A DNA stretch of 64,000 bases from Rhododendron vialii (lineage: Eukaryota > Streptophyta > Magnoliopsida > Ericales > Ericaceae), in the NCBI RefSeq assembly GCF_030253575.1, contig NC_080558.1, positions 8,814,001 to 8,878,000 of the forward strand, in the 5' to 3' direction. A program made the translations under genes and the position numbers. Of this stretch, positions 23,531-36,800 are shown in pieces (the first letter of the stretch is position 1; every line of letters starts with the position of its first letter). Under the pieces are notes generated by a model. That model saw nothing but the letters and a program-made list of their open reading frames with translations. It did not search any database and had not been told where the DNA came from.

Positions 23531-23835
23531 CAGCCAAAGTTTCAACTGCAGAGATGCAGTCTAAGTCCTCGCCTAACGGTAGGGGTAGGGTTGAGCTCTC
23601 GCGGCAGTTTGGTTCGGTTTTTGCACCTTATATCTCTCCGATGGAGTGGCCAGCGGCGGGCTTGGTGGTTGCCAGTGGCGGATGTGCGGTGATGTTGGTG
23701 ATTTCTGTCTGGATGGCGGGCGGCGGTGGTGGGCAGCTGTTGGTAGAAGTTTTGCGCTTATTGTTTTATTCTGGGTTAGGTTTCTTTTTTGCGCTAATTG
23801 TTTTAGTTGGACATTTTAGGCCTACAGATGTTTAG
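22937..23835 (+). CDS. X8/CBM43 domain protein, PDCB-like, upstream copy without its own last exon
   Basis: Family members bind callose (beta-1,3-glucan) and many are GPI-anchored at plasmodesmata. Exon 1 is 22937-23312, exon 2 starts at 23447 after TTGTAG. Residues 1-23 are a signal peptide; an eight-residue Ala-rich unit (TAGVEAAA) is tandemly repeated at about 32-47. The X8 domain starts at W49-C50 and shows all six Cys, plus SHASYAFNSYYQ and CDFGG; the sixth Cys is in exon 2. By comparison with the downstream copy, exon 2 should end at 23480 (CCAAG|GTACGC) but no third exon follows here. Read straight through, the frame continues to a TAG at 23833, giving 254 residues with an unrelated tail that happens to be hydrophobic. 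Alternatively it may splice to 28756, the last exon of the downstream copy: the frames agree and would give 183 residues, a normal family length. Confidence 0.65.
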
Positions 23836-23899
23836 GCTATCGAGATTTGGCTTTGATACCAATTGGATTATTTTTCGAGCAGCGCTACAGTTCATTACA

Positions 23900-24150
23900 G
23901 TTTCCGACGGGGAACTCCGGTCACCGGACGGCTGATCCGAGCCGTCCAAAAATTCTAAAAAAAAAAAATCGAGTGGGCTAACGCGGGAATCAACGGCATC
24001 CGATCGGCCACCTATACACGTCGGATGCCGTTGATTCCCGTGTTCACCCACTCGATTTTTTTTTTTAGAATTTTTGGACGGCTCGAATCAGCCGTCCGGT
24101 CGCCGGAGTGGGCCCGACAGGCCGTCTGGAATCCGGTCGGGATTTCCCGT
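23900..24150. mobile_element. GC-rich palindromic MITE, family copy B
   Basis: Shares cggacggctgatccgagcc and its complement with copies A, C and D. In this copy the central block also occurs in both orientations (ggaatcaacggcatcc at about 23980, ggatgccgttgattcc at about 24022), so almost the whole element is one palindrome with a loop near 24010. The outermost arms are unequal, so the ends are approximate. Confidence 0.65.
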
Positions 24151-25390
24151 CAGGAACCTCAACCTTTTGAAATCCCTTTCCCCTTCCCCCTTTCCCCTTT
24201 TAATAAAATGTTACTTTTGTTAGATCAAAAAATAAAAGTGATCGCAACTATCACATAGTATTTTTAATAGTCTAGATTTGTTTTGATATTTTTACCGATA
24301 AGAATATTCAACATCTATATAAACGGTGCAGATTTAACTGCACACGCTTCTTCTTCCTTTCCGATTTCTATTTACATTGAAGAATGGTGGCTTGAAATTT
24401 TGAAGTGGCGAAATCTGATAAAATCAAATCCTAACAGTAAAAATTTTATGTTTAATACTCCTAAAAAAGTGCACACATTTGACGATTAATCATTTGTAAT
24501 TTTTTTTGCCAGATGGTACATACTATGTTAGGGGTTAGTTATTCGTGATTATGACAATAGCCGAGTACCTCTTTCATGAAGACTCAAACTTACGACTTCT
24601 CCCTTACATAGCAGAGTGAACCAACCATACTAGGTGTCGTGTTTATTATTAATTTGTGTTTTTAACTACACATTTTGAAGCTAATCATTCTTTATTAATA
24701 TATAATAAAAACAGTTTAAATGGTTAGCAAAACGGAATAACTTTATTTTTAAATCTAATAAATAAAGTGGTGTTGAATCAATTTTCAAATCATCATCTAA
24801 TCAAGCAATTTTTTGGGTGAGCGTGGGTGTCATCGAACTGGAAGACGGAAGATTGATGTATAGTCCGTGTGGGAGACTGTGAGCGTGTCATGTGTGTGAG
24901 CCGAATGTAAAATAAAATGTTCTTATTTAAAATGTAACTTTATTTTGACTCAAACTAAGACTGTTTTTAATTAAATAAATGTTCTTTTCGATGTCGATGT
25001 ATATATATAAAAAGAGTGTTTGAGAGAAAGTCTTTTCATTTTGTTTCAAAACATAGTACAAAAGTTCTTATTTACAAAGATATGATAAAGAGGAACAAGT
25101 ACATGACGGCATCAAAATGCATGATAGCTTCACAACTAAGCTGGCATCTTATCACACGACAAATTGACAATATGTGCCACACTCTGCCCGAGAGAAGTGC
25201 GTAATATGTGTGTGAGCCGATTGTAAAATACAGTAAAACGTTCTTGTGTAAAAAGAAATAGCTTAAAGTGGCTTATGCCACACCCCCTCTTGCTAGCACT
25301 ACCTGTGGCTAGTGATACTTCAAGCCTTCGTTATTTTTAATTTCAAGACTTCCATTTAACTAACTTCATATCCGTTCTCATAATTTCAAG
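24151..25390. other. Intergenic DNA between the duplicated units
   Basis: AT-rich. A motif tgtgtgtgagccga followed by tgtaaaata recurs at about 24891 and 25207, indicating a diverged direct repeat roughly 315 bases apart. No gene is seen. Confidence 0.4.
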
Positions 25391-26379
25391 ACTTCCATTT
25401 AGCATTCGTTATTTTTTTCGTATTTGTTAGATTTGTACTAAATTTTTATGGATTATTGATTTGTCTTGACGAAAGGAATTGAAAAATCCAAAAAAATTTA
25501 CTTGAATATTTTCAATAATATTTGAATAAAAGTAAATATTTTGAGGTTGACTTGACATTTTCAACTATTCAATGAAAAAATTCATATAATATATTCGACA
25601 GACTTGGATTGGGCTTCAACCCCTATGCCGTAGCCCAGCCCATACTATTCTTGCTCGGCTAGCCCACCTGAAATAAATGGGCTAAGCCCAGTGTTGGAGT
25701 TGCAACCTCATGTTCATTGTTAAAAGTTAGGGAAAATGACGGCCAATGAAGTATTTTGATAATTAATATCCGTCAATGACATCCTAAAAGTTATTTGAGA
25801 TCGGTTTGTTATATAAACAAATTAAGCTTGAACATCTTTTTGAAACTCGTTAAGCTTTGAAACTACGCTCGATCAAATTACTACTCAGCTCGTTCGACTT
25901 ATGATGTTTAAAAACTTTAAGCTACTCGACACCGATTCGTCATCGGCTCCATTTAAACTCATTTGAGATTGACTCGTCTCGTAAACAAGCAAAATTCCAA
26001 CATATTTGAAGACTTATTAAGTTTTCAAACTAACCTTTAACAATCAACTATTTGACTTGTTGGGTTCTTATCAACCCTATCTTTAAGTCGGTGGATTGGA
26101 TGATGACCCCTCACACTAACCCTTACCAAAGTTACCCACAACAGATGTCCCAAAGAGGGCTTTTTTCCCGTTTAAAACAACCAAAACAAGAACATCTCAT
26201 TCTCAAAAGGAAAAGAAAAGGCAAAAGCCAACACAAAAGTGAAGAAAAGAACAGAACATAGAAGTACAGAAGTAACAGAACAGTCCTCCTTGATTCTCTC
26301 ACTATACCCATCACCCACTCGTTCGGACTTATTCGTTTTGGGGTTTCACAATTTTTGGGTATGGTCTTTAATAAATTTT

Positions 26380-27946
26380 GTAAATTGCTACTCCCCCCCT
26401 GACACACACCCCCCCCGGCCCCACCTCCCTTTCCCAGTTTACCCCCGCCCCCCCTCTCTCTCTCTCTCTCTCTCCCGCCCCCCTCTCTCTCTCCCTCTCT
26501 CTCTCTCTCTCTCCCTTTACTTTTTTTCCACTTTCTGCTTCTTTTCTTCTTTTTTTTTTTTCTTTTCCAGTTTTTTTTTTCATTTTATTTCATTTTCTTT
26601 CTTTCCGGTTTGAATTTTTTTTTCTTTTTAATAATAGGTTCAAGTCTAATTCTAGGCTTTGTAAAGTAATTGAGAGAAAAAAAGTGTTTCAATTGATCAT
26701 GTTTATCCCACTGTTTTTTTTTCTTTTTTTGTCCTTTATAGATTAAAAAATATAATTACGAAAATAAGTGTTTCAATTTTTAATCCGTTTGAACCAGTGC
26801 AAAGATGTTATTTTTCTGATCATTTCATCCTAAATGGTCGTAATAAATTTTTGGCTCCAAGGCCTTTCAATGAACACCCTAAGAGAGTCCTGAAACTAAA
26901 TAATGAGTCTTAGGTTGCTCGTTGAAAGGTCGTAAAGCAAAAAATTCATTAAGATTACAATTAGTGTTCGGGAACTAATTACGAAATGTATTTTGCAAAC
27001 GACATACTAATCCATAATACAAATATTATATTCAGGATTACTTTTTTTTAACTATAGTACAATTTTATAAATTTGTTAACCATTATTTAGCATAGATCCT
27101 CTTAACTGATTCAGTAGTATGTTGCTTCAAATCACGTTTATACTCCATAGGATTGCAAATGGATGGGTTCTATTTTTTTATAACTAAAACGGAAACGTTT
27201 TAGGGGCTACTATGTCAATGGAGGCAGCAGAGCCCCCGGGTCCCCCATACTTTTTAATTTATTTTTTTATTTAATTACTTATATCTTATTTATTTAATTT
27301 CTATAAATACACCATTTGTATATTTAAAAATATAATTCAAGAATTAAGTGCTTTAATTCTCAATTCAATTAAATCAGAGCAAATATCGTTTTTTTATTAT
27401 TTTATTTTAAATGGTCATAATGAATTTTTTGGTTTAAGACTTTTCAACAAACTCCCTAAGACTCATTATTTAGTTTTAAGACTCTCTTAGGGTGTCCATT
27501 GAAAACCCTTGGAGCCAAAAATTTATTATGACCATTTAGGATGAAATGATCAGAAAAATAACAACTTTGCACCAGTTCAAACGGATTGAAAATTGAAACA
27601 CTTATTTTCGTAACTATATTTTTTAATCTATAAAGGACAAAAAAAAGAAAAAGAAAACAGTGGGATAAACATGATCAATTGAAACACTTTTTTTCTTTCA
27701 ATTACTTTACAAAGCCTAGAATTAGACTTGAACCTATTATTAAAAAGAAAAAAAAATTCAAACCGGAAAGAAAGAAAATGAAAAAAAAAACTGGAAAAGA
27801 AAAGGGAAAAAAAGAAGCAGAAAGTGGAAAAAAAAAAAAGGAAGAGAGAGAGAGAGAGGGGGGAGGGGGGGGGGGGGGTAAATTGGGAAAAAGAAGGTGG
27901 GGCCGGGGGGGTGTGTGTGTCAGGGGGGGGGGGAGTAGCAGCCCTC
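26380..27946. mobile_element. Large foldback element with nested palindromes
   Basis: The outer arms (about 26387-26870 and 27480-27939) are inverted copies, including the C-rich tract with CT repeats at 26390-26515 and the matching G-rich tract at 27840-27932. Inner segments are themselves palindromic: 26830-26960 and 27400-27550 each read the same on both strands (aaatggtc ... gaccattt), and 27325-27420 repeats the outer sequence again in diverged form. An 8-bp direct repeat, taaatttt, flanks the block at 26372-26379 and 27947-27954. The related upstream unit lacks the block at this site, giving an empty-site comparison. No transposase; carried by another element if mobile. Confidence 0.65.
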
Positions 27947-28025
27947 TAAATTTTCTCTATCTATTTCTCTCCACTCATTACTCTCAAAAACCTCTCTCAA
28001 AATCCAAACCGAACAAGACCGAGCC

Positions 28026-28897
28026 ATGGCGATGGCATCACTATCTAAGATGCTAACCACAACACTCCTTCTTATGATCCTCTCTCTAGCCGCCGACAAC
28101 GGAACAACAGCAACAGCAGCAGGGGTGGAGGCAGCAGCCACGCGGTGCGTGGCAAGGAGCGACGCAAGCCAGCCGGCCCTGCAAAAGAAAAGAAACGGGA
28201 TAAAAACTGAAAAACGAACATCCAACGAAGAGTTGGATGGATCCACTCCTCATAAACACATTACAAAATCATTTTGAGAAATATCCAAAAAAAAATCAAA
28301 AAATCAGCTTCTTGGAATATTGTTTTTTGTATCTTGTCATTTGGATCGAGTGCTCATTGTTTGCTGCTTCTTTTTTTGTGGGTTTCTGTTTTCATTTTTG
28401 TAGGTTATGGGTCTTGTGGTTATCAATCGTCTCCAAGGTACACCACTGACCACTCTTTCGTTGCCATCTTTTTCGAAACCAAACCACTTAACTTAGATTA
28501 ACACAGAAGAGTAACAAGTCTAATATAGTTTTACTGCACCTGTACCTTCAGAATTTTTCTCTTAACTTTATTTGTACATTAAGTCAGTGAATTAAACTCT
28601 GCGTCATTTGGAAATTAAAACTTTTTCTCGCTGCAAGTAGGAAAAAGTTTTCCATATGGATTTCCACAAAATTCTGGTTCTGTCTTTGCCTCGATTGTAG
28701 GCCAGTTATTCATGTAACAACTGCTTAACTGTTATTGATTCTTTCCCAATTCCAGCGCGACTGGAGGCACCGACAGCACAACGACTACAACTCCGTCTTC
28801 AAATGCACCAATTCTGCCACGAACCACCGTGGTGCCACCCCTCTATGGCAGCGGAGGGTTAACGCCGGGACTGATCGACGCCTTTGGGTCCCGTTGA
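28026..28897 (+). pseudogene. Downstream PDCB-like copy, X8 core deleted
   Basis: The first 53 or so codons match the upstream copy (signal peptide, then the start of X8, but the conserved Trp is replaced by Arg). After 28183 homology stops; about 170 bases unlike exon 1 follow, ending in a stop at 28275, so four X8 Cys are missing. Intron-1 similarity resumes near 28350. Exon 2 is present at 28404-28437, same length as upstream but with Val to Gly and Pro to Gln changes, and the last exon is 28756-28897, encoding a Thr/Ser/Pro-rich tail ending GLIDAFGSR. The locus alone cannot make an X8 protein; its last exon may serve the upstream copy. Confidence 0.65.
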
Positions 28898-28951
28898 AGC
28901 CAACACAAATACTTCTAAAGCAGCTTGTATGGAGTACTGTCAGTTAACTTT

Positions 28952-29162
28952 GTTTGGTTGGCAGTTTAATTTAATTTAGTTTTGGTAATAGATGGAGAGA
29001 GAAATAGAATAATGATTAAAAAGTAGGTAATGATTGGAGAGATAGAGAAAAATGAGAAAATAATAATTGAAAAAATAAAATAATGATTAGAAAAAGAAGT
29101 AAGGTAATGATTGAAATACAAAACTAAAACTAAACTAAAATAGCAAACCAACACTACCAAAC
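28952..29162. mobile_element. Tourist/PIF-like MITE
   Basis: Ends gtttggttgg and ccaacactaccaaac are related inverted repeats of the gtttggt type frequent in plant PIF/Harbinger MITEs. The interior is AT-rich with aatgatt repeats. It lies just downstream of the PDCB-like last exon. A TSD is not clear. Confidence 0.45.
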
Positions 29163-29169
29163 AGTCTTG

Positions 29170-30570
29170 GTTTATGTTTCTTCCCTTCTTGTTCTTTCAT
29201 TCATGTATCAACAACCCATGTAGCTAGGAGTAGTACTCTTGTCTCTTAATGAAGAGTACAGAGTTAGTACAGTTCAGGTTAGAAAATGGAGCCTTCTTAA
29301 TTTTGTCAATAGCTTTGTGGCTGTTTGGAATACGGCAGATAAATAGAAAAATGAGAAGAAGAATTGGAGAGAAATATTATTTGGAACCGCATGCAGAAAA
29401 ATGGGTTGAGCTTAGAGACGCAAAACGAACACAGATCTTAGTTTTGTTTTCTTTTGGGTGTGAAAAGGGTGGTTGGCAAATCTTATGGTCGGAATGAATC
29501 AAGATCCTATCTCTATTATAAAACAGAAGGATGTGGGGACAAATTATTGGAATTGCTTAGATTCATTCGATCTAAAGGTCATAGTGCATCCTCCCACTTC
29601 CCGATTAAGTGCCTATGATTTTCACCAAAATTACACAACTGTCATCCCCTTCCAACCGGGATGCGTAGTGCCGTAGGCACGGACTAGCACTAGTCATTTA
29701 ATAATATGTGACAAAATGTAACTTACCATAGTCTAAATTAACGATTTAAAGCCAATCATTTGATCTCCATGTGATGTAAAATGGAATTAACCACAATCTA
29801 ACTTAACTATTCAAGCCATTCATTTTGTAAGTCTGCATTTGTTTCTTGCCCATAAAAAAAAATCAATTTAATCGGACATCAATGAAAGTTTGGTTGAATT
29901 ATAATATTACTCACGGAAAAAATTGACAGTCAATGTTATGGCAATTATAATTTGTTCCTAATCAAGAAAAAATTATAATTTAATTTGTTTAATATACTGA
30001 TGTCCAATCAATCTAATTATTTGAATGAGAAATGAATATACATATACATAAAAAATATAAAATAAACTGTTCGGGTCATCAAGTGGAACCGTGGCGTATC
30101 TCAATGGCTTCTACATTGTCTGAAACCAATGATGGAAACTTTGGCATATATTGGTTCTATTCCATTTGACCAAAAAAAAAAAAAAACAATCGGCCAGTAT
30201 TCACAACATTTGCCTCATCGTAGGGATTACAAAATAATATCTTATCGTAGGAATCTTTTACAAATTCAAACCATTAATTATCCACATGAATGATCAAAGT
30301 TTAATTACTTCTGGCGGTTCAAATTTAAGCCTGCATGCGCTCTTCTGCCATATGACTATGTAAATTATTTATCGTTTGATGTATTTTTCATTTGATTTGA
30401 ACATGTTATTTCTCGTTCACGTGTGCAAAACACGGTAAAATTGTAAAAAAAAATTCTATCAACAAAGTTCTTATTTTTTCTTTAAAAAAAAAGAGCCTGC
30501 TGACGCGGACACCCGGACTGGTAAGAATCGGGGTCCTAAACGGGTTGGGTCGGAACAGGGGGAGCTACGT
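29170..30570. other. Intergenic DNA, no recognised feature
   Basis: AT-rich with only short ORFs. Nothing is recognised until the GC-richer leader of the next gene near 30580. Confidence 0.45.
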
Positions 30571-30829
30571 TCCCGCACGTGACACTACTCATTCTCCTTT
30601 GCCAAAATTTCTTCTCTCCTCCTCGCCGTTACGGCTTACCCTCGTCCTTTCCCGTTCACGCAAGAAAGAAAAATCAACAGGATAAGAGAAGCCCATTTGT
30701 AGAAGACAAATCGGAGATCTGGGGGAAAAAAACCGGGCAGAATCAGATCTGTCGGGATCCGAGGCCAATATTTTCCGGTTGATCCAAGCAGGCGCATTTA
30801 TCTCAGCATAAGTCGAAGAGGAAAAAATG

Positions 30830-33800
30830 ATGAATATATTCAGATTAGCAGGGGACATGACCCATCTCGCCAGTGTTCTTGTTTTGCTCCTCAAGATCCA
30901 CACCATTAAATCCTGCGCCGGTTCGTACCTTCCCTTTTTATCTCCCATCATAGATACTTACATAGTTACATATGCTTGTGTATGTGTATTTCTGTTGATG
31001 AGTGTGATAATTGAGTATGTGCTGCTTACCCATAATTTTTTTTTTTTTGATTTTTATGCGGGTGTTTTGAATGTGAATGTGAATGTACTTCTGCCTTGAG
31101 AAATTAGATGTGTCACGAGTCATTTTGCTTTGTTAATGTGTATTTGTTATTTTTGGGGGGTTTTAGAAACTGGGTTAGGGATAATCATTTTGGATTTTTT
31201 GGGGAGTTTGAGAATTATCTTGTGGGATGATACGTTTGGAGGTAGAAATGGTGTGTTGAGTGAGAAAAAGATATGGAAATGGATCTGAGAGATAGAATTG
31301 GGGAGCTTTAATCCCTTTTGATTTCTATTAAAACCGCTTCCGTCTTCCTCACCCCCTCACTCCTCTTTATACTACAACTGAAAATGAAAATACGAAGAAA
31401 GAAAAACGAAATAACAGAATTGGAAACAGAGTTGAGCCAGCTCGGCTGATCTCTAATGAGCTCACATGCTCCTAAGTCCTAACCAACTTCTGCAACCGTC
31501 TAAGGCAGGAATTAGCCACATCAGTCCACCAACTCAGCTATGCACCTCCCCTTGGAGAACCATCCATACTTGGTATCAGATCATGGGACTTCTTATATGG
31601 GTCAGTGGAGGACTTCAACTTGTGTTTTTAAGTGGGTCATAGCTCATATATGAGATTGGGCGTGAAGGGATGAAATTTAGGTTTGTCCGAGTTGGAATTG
31701 TTTTGGTTGGTGAGCTTCCTCGGGCGGAATCCCTGGCTGCTATTCTTGGTTCGGAAAGTTTTTCCCACTTCTGGTTGCCGTCGGGGTCCATTTTTAATCC
31801 TGAGGCAGTTTTGGATGTGGTTATTGAGAGGTTGTAGAGGAGGTGAGGTTGGCTGGGTGGAAGAGGCAAAACTTATTGAAGGAACAGTCACTTTTCTCAA
31901 ATGTACTCTGGTGAGCATTCTGCACCTTCGTGGGATAGGAGTAGGGGGGCACGAGATGCGCTGAAATTTGTCAAAATCAGGAACTTTTCAGGTAAAGTTT
32001 TATTATCAAGTGTTATGCGGGCATGGTAACTCTGTCCTTCCATGGAAAGCAATTTGGAGAACCAAGGCACTGTTTTTTTTTTGACATGACCAAGGCACTG
32101 TTGAAAGTGAGTTTTTTTGTTTGGTGTGCGGCGCAGGGGAAGATTCTTACCATCGATAATCTGATCCGAAGGCGGAGAATTATTGTTAATAGGTGTTGTA
32201 TGTATAAAAGGGATGTAGAGTCGGTGGATCATCTGTTAATCCGTTGTCCATTCGCATGGGAGCCATAGTCTGTGGTGTTTTGCTGGTTCGGTTTACAATG
32301 GGCTATGTCAAGGAGTGTTATGGAGCTCTTAATCGCTTGGAGGGGTGCTAGAGTAGGAAAAAGAAGGAAGCGTATTTGGGCCATGATCCCACTTTGTTTG
32401 ATGTGGACTATCTGTCGTGAGAGAAATTTAAGATGCTTTGAAGGACTAGAAAAACCTGTATTTAAAATCAAGAGTTTTGTGCTTAGTAGTTTGTATAGTT
32501 GAGACAAGGGGGAATGTAATCCTTCCCTTGATCAGTTTCTAGATTGGTTTGAATTGTTTATCTCACATAGTGGTGTATAGGGCCTTTTTGTCTACGGCCT
32601 TTTATGTATATGGGCGGTATTCCCTTAATGCCTTATATAAATATTTACTTATCAAAAAAAAAAAAGATTAGGAGGTGGCTGAGAGATTGTAGAAATTAAT
32701 AATGGATTTTCTTGTGGAGCTTCAGTGAAGAGTTTAAGTATCTCCGTGTGGATTGGAATACAGAGACTAGCCAAATCCAAAGGGCTTGTTTGGTGTGAGA
32801 AGATTCTGCATGTTAACATGGTTGGGTAAATAGTTATGGAGATTTGACAACCAACTATAACAGTGTGAACCTGAGTTGTGGAGAAAGAGTTTCTAACTTG
32901 ATTTATCTGCGTGGAGAAGAATTTCCCCACAGCCCTCTCCTTCCAAGTTTCTGCGTGAATAGATATACATTCTCATATTTAGTGTTATTGAATTATCTTG
33001 TGACACCTTGTTAGGTTTTGTTTTGGACTATTTATTATGACCAAAATGTAAGCTACATTAACTTACATTAGTGTTTTAGTTGTGAGTTATGGCTGTGACA
33101 ATCTCTTTAAGATTTGTCACCATTTGTGTATTGAATCCTGTATGCCCTTGTTGCTTGCAGGCATTTCTCTGAAGACTCAAGAGCTCTATGCTATTGTCTT
33201 TGCAACTCGCTACTTGGATATATTTACGGATTTCATCTCACTTTATAACACTTTGATGAAGCTAATATTCCTGGGAAGCTCTTTCTCAATTGTCTGGTAC
33301 ATAAGGCATCACAAGATTGTCCGGCGATCTTATGATAAAGAGCAAGACACCTTCCGTCATCTTTTTCTTATATTGCCTTGCTTTCTTTTGGCCCTCGTTA
33401 TAAACGAGAAATTCACTTTCAAAGAGGTAGGATTCATTGCATTTAAATCCCTTTATGGAAATAGTTGATGTGTTGTGGAAGTTCTTCTTATTCCATCCAA
33501 AGCTATGTTGTCATATCGATTCTTTTTCTCCCCCACCATGTAAATTTCGTTACTTGTAAATCATGGTAGACTTCTGTTGCTCTATCTGCTGAATGTTCTG
33601 CTCGTGAAGAACTTCTACTTGGTTTAATTGAGCAGGTGATGTGGACATTTTCCTTGTATTTGGAAGCTGTTGCCATACTTCCTCAGCTGGTCTTGTTGCA
33701 AAGGTCAAGAAATATTGACAACTTGACGGGGCAATATGTTGTTCTTCTTGGGTAATCCATCATGCCCCAACTTTTTTCCTTTCTTTTAACTTCTAACTCA

Positions 33801-36800
33801 TCGAGAATTTCCCCAATTTTAGTTGAATGATCACACGTACTTTTAGGTTCTTTCAAATCTATCCTTATTGTTCTGTTTTCTTTCAGGGTTTTTTTTGTTT
33901 CAGTGTTTGTTTTGGGTGGCAAGTTAGGTTGTAGGAAAAAGTACATTTCTTACCATAGGCCCATTTGTTTGTCCAGATTAGAGCGTCTGATTGACTATAT
34001 AGGTTAAGATAGATATCCATCAGATATGGCATGTCACAGACCATGTTACAACATATAAAACACCATGGGGAGTGTGCTGTTATTTACTCCCTCGCTCTTT
34101 GGTCTGATTCAATTCTTTGTCCAAGAGGATTGTATGTCCCTTCACTGTTACTTGGGTCAAAGTAACAAACAGGGCCATAGAGTTGTAGTTTCCAGCTTCA
34201 AAGCTTCTCTCCTGATTTTGCAGATGACAGAATAGCTTTGAAATAACTTATAATGAGAACAGGAATATCTTCGAGCAATATGGTTTTCCACATCTATATG
34301 TTTCATGTTTGCATATCTGTTCTCTTTCAACTTTTATTGCTTTTCTTTGGTTTGTGGTACATGTGGTTTCATCATTTGAGTTTCTTGCACTCTGTTCCTT
34401 TTTCTTAGGAACTAAAACAACAAAAAAAAGAGGAGATTCAGACATTCAGTGACAGAACAATAAAGATTTGCTTACCATAGTATAATATGTACAGGCTGCT
34501 GTTTTTCTTGATGATACTGAGTACATTTCATGATTGATACTGGCATAGAAACGAAGATTAAAATGCCACCAGGCTATATTTGATGTTGTCTCTTTGGATA
34601 TTAATAAACAACAGTAGAACCTTTGATAAAGTCAAACCCGAGGACAGAATTCGAAGCAAGTGTTTGCCAAGAAAGGTATCGCTATTAGTTAGATGCCAAT
34701 TGTAAATGACCAGCAATGCACAAACGAGATTCACAGATCTAGAAAGGGCCATTTCTCCTTGTCGTGCTAAAGATAGTGAGAACCTAGGTCACAAAGATGA
34801 GCCTGTAATGAGAATTAGGTTTTAGTCTTTAAATTGCAGAAACTTATTTATAGGAAGCCCCTTATTGTTGCCTGTTAGGGTAAAGGTTTAATCTGCTACT
34901 TTTTAGTTTGTTGGACCAGAAGCAATAGTTCAGCTCTTGCCTCTTGGTCTTGTCTAGTTGATGAACTTGGTTTAAACTGAGAATTTATAATACAGCTTTA
35001 GTCCATGGTGATGTCAAAGATGGATTAGAATAGGGAACTAAAGAAAGAAAGGATACTTTAGGAGGGGAACGGTTCGTGTACATATAGGTGGATAGGTCTC
35101 ACATTTAGACTTGTCCTGCCTTATTCTTAACTGATCAAGCAAATAGTGCACGTCTGAACTGGGATGTGACTTGTAGAGTTAGCAGATCCACATTTGTAGT
35201 TACCAACATAGTTGGATCTCCTCCTCAGTAGTTTGCTCTGGATCAATAACAAAGCTTCATGTTACATGGACTCCTCTAATATGTATTAAGTATTCTATTT
35301 GGCACTTGAAACATCAGTAGGATATGGGACTGACATGTGTAGCTGATAGTCGTCCAACAAAGTTTCTCCAGGAAGTAAAACTTCCATAATATCTGTGAAA
35401 AATGCTTAATGTCACCTTGTGAACATCATTTAACATTACCAAAAACATTTACAAAAAGGAATCTGAGAAATATGAGTATTTGCCCGTCTCCTCTTGTCCT
35501 TTTAGATGTATATTAAATGAATCTGATACTCGTGCCCTTATCCGAAACCCGTATAACTCAGCCCTAAACAACTTTGTGGCATCAGATATGGATTAATCTG
35601 CAGTAACAGTTCCTTTAATTTCTCAGTCGAGGTGGAACTGATTAATAATCTAGTTTGCTGAACAAGTTTTCACCTACAATATCGTTGGTGAAACCACCTC
35701 CGAATTTGAGCAATTGGGCATCTGGGCAGACTATGTTTTGGGCCGTTGGGATTGTTCATCTGGTGGTCTACTAAACAACTAAGGTGCAAATCCTACAGTT
35801 TTTCCAAGTACCAAATTCATGGCTGTCAATCTTTTGACCCTCCCCCTCGTACTTTTGTCACCTTTGGACTAGGTATAGCGAGGACTTCAGGTCACCAGTG
35901 CTTTTTAAAAGCTCCTTCAAGTATCTAGTCATCCCTTTGGCACATGGGTCCGCCTGCCACGTGGACAAGTCTTTTTACCTGCACGATATTGCCACACTCA
36001 CTCCTCTAGGTATCTTAGTTCCGTGCGTTAGCCTCATCACAGGACATTTGGTCCAATAGGACGTTACCATGTATCCCTTGGCCATGCTTAGCTCCTCGGG
36101 TACTCAAAGCACACCAGGCAAATCTCCAGTGACGTCTTGGCCACCCTCTGCTCTTCAACTCTCAAAAACGAATTGGGACCTCCAACTATTGCTATGGACT
36201 AGAACCACATTTGCAAGTTTGTGAGGATGACACAATTGAGAATTACAAACTTCCTTTATGCCGTTCTTCATGGGTGTGGACTAAGCAAATAAAAAAGGAA
36301 AGAATGATAATGAGTTAGTAGTGTAATGTTTGCATGGCAATACGGTTGTGATGTTTCTTTTAGATCCTGCTATAGAGGCTCAAAGCATGTATGACATATT
36401 ATTCAACAAATATTACTTTCGTTTGCTTTATTGTATAACCTACCAATTCTTGTAGCATTCCTGATGTTCAGATTCTCTTACCATTAAATAACTGTCGACT
36501 ATCTGATTTCAGTTAGTGGTCATGCCTGAAAGAATTTTGATGCTCAATAATCATATAATTGCACTCAATAATGCTTATGCACTGAAGATTGCTAACATTC
36601 ATCAAAAGGAAAAATATTCTTATTTTTCCCTGACGATTTATCAAGAATGGAATTTGTTATGTCCTTCAAATCTGATAATTGATTGTCAAACAAGTGTCTA
36701 GTTCTGCAAATCACAAGCAGCTTTCAACTGTTACTCTATGATACCACCTTTTACAGAACCAATTAAATGTTTTGTTAGAGATATTTGAGATATTTCACAT

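Larger units (their letters stand above)
25390..28897 (+). repeat. Downstream unit of the tandem duplication
   Basis: Matches the unit at 21690-23530 and additionally retains intron 2 and the last exon. It has gained a 1.56-kb foldback insertion upstream of the start codon and lost the second half of exon 1 with part of intron 1. Confidence 0.7.

Noticed and set aside
24840-25260. Possible LTR pair
   Set aside because: Only a short motif is repeated, with no tg...ca ends, primer-binding site or polypurine tract.
26239-26613. ORF rich in Ser/Leu/Pro over the CT repeats
   Set aside because: Produced by the CT/C tracts of the foldback element; low complexity.
27840-27932. Possible G-quadruplex or CRISPR-like repeat in the G tract
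   Set aside because: It is the mirrored half of the C tract at 26396-26515 in the foldback element; there are no spacers and CRISPR is not expected in a plant nucleus.
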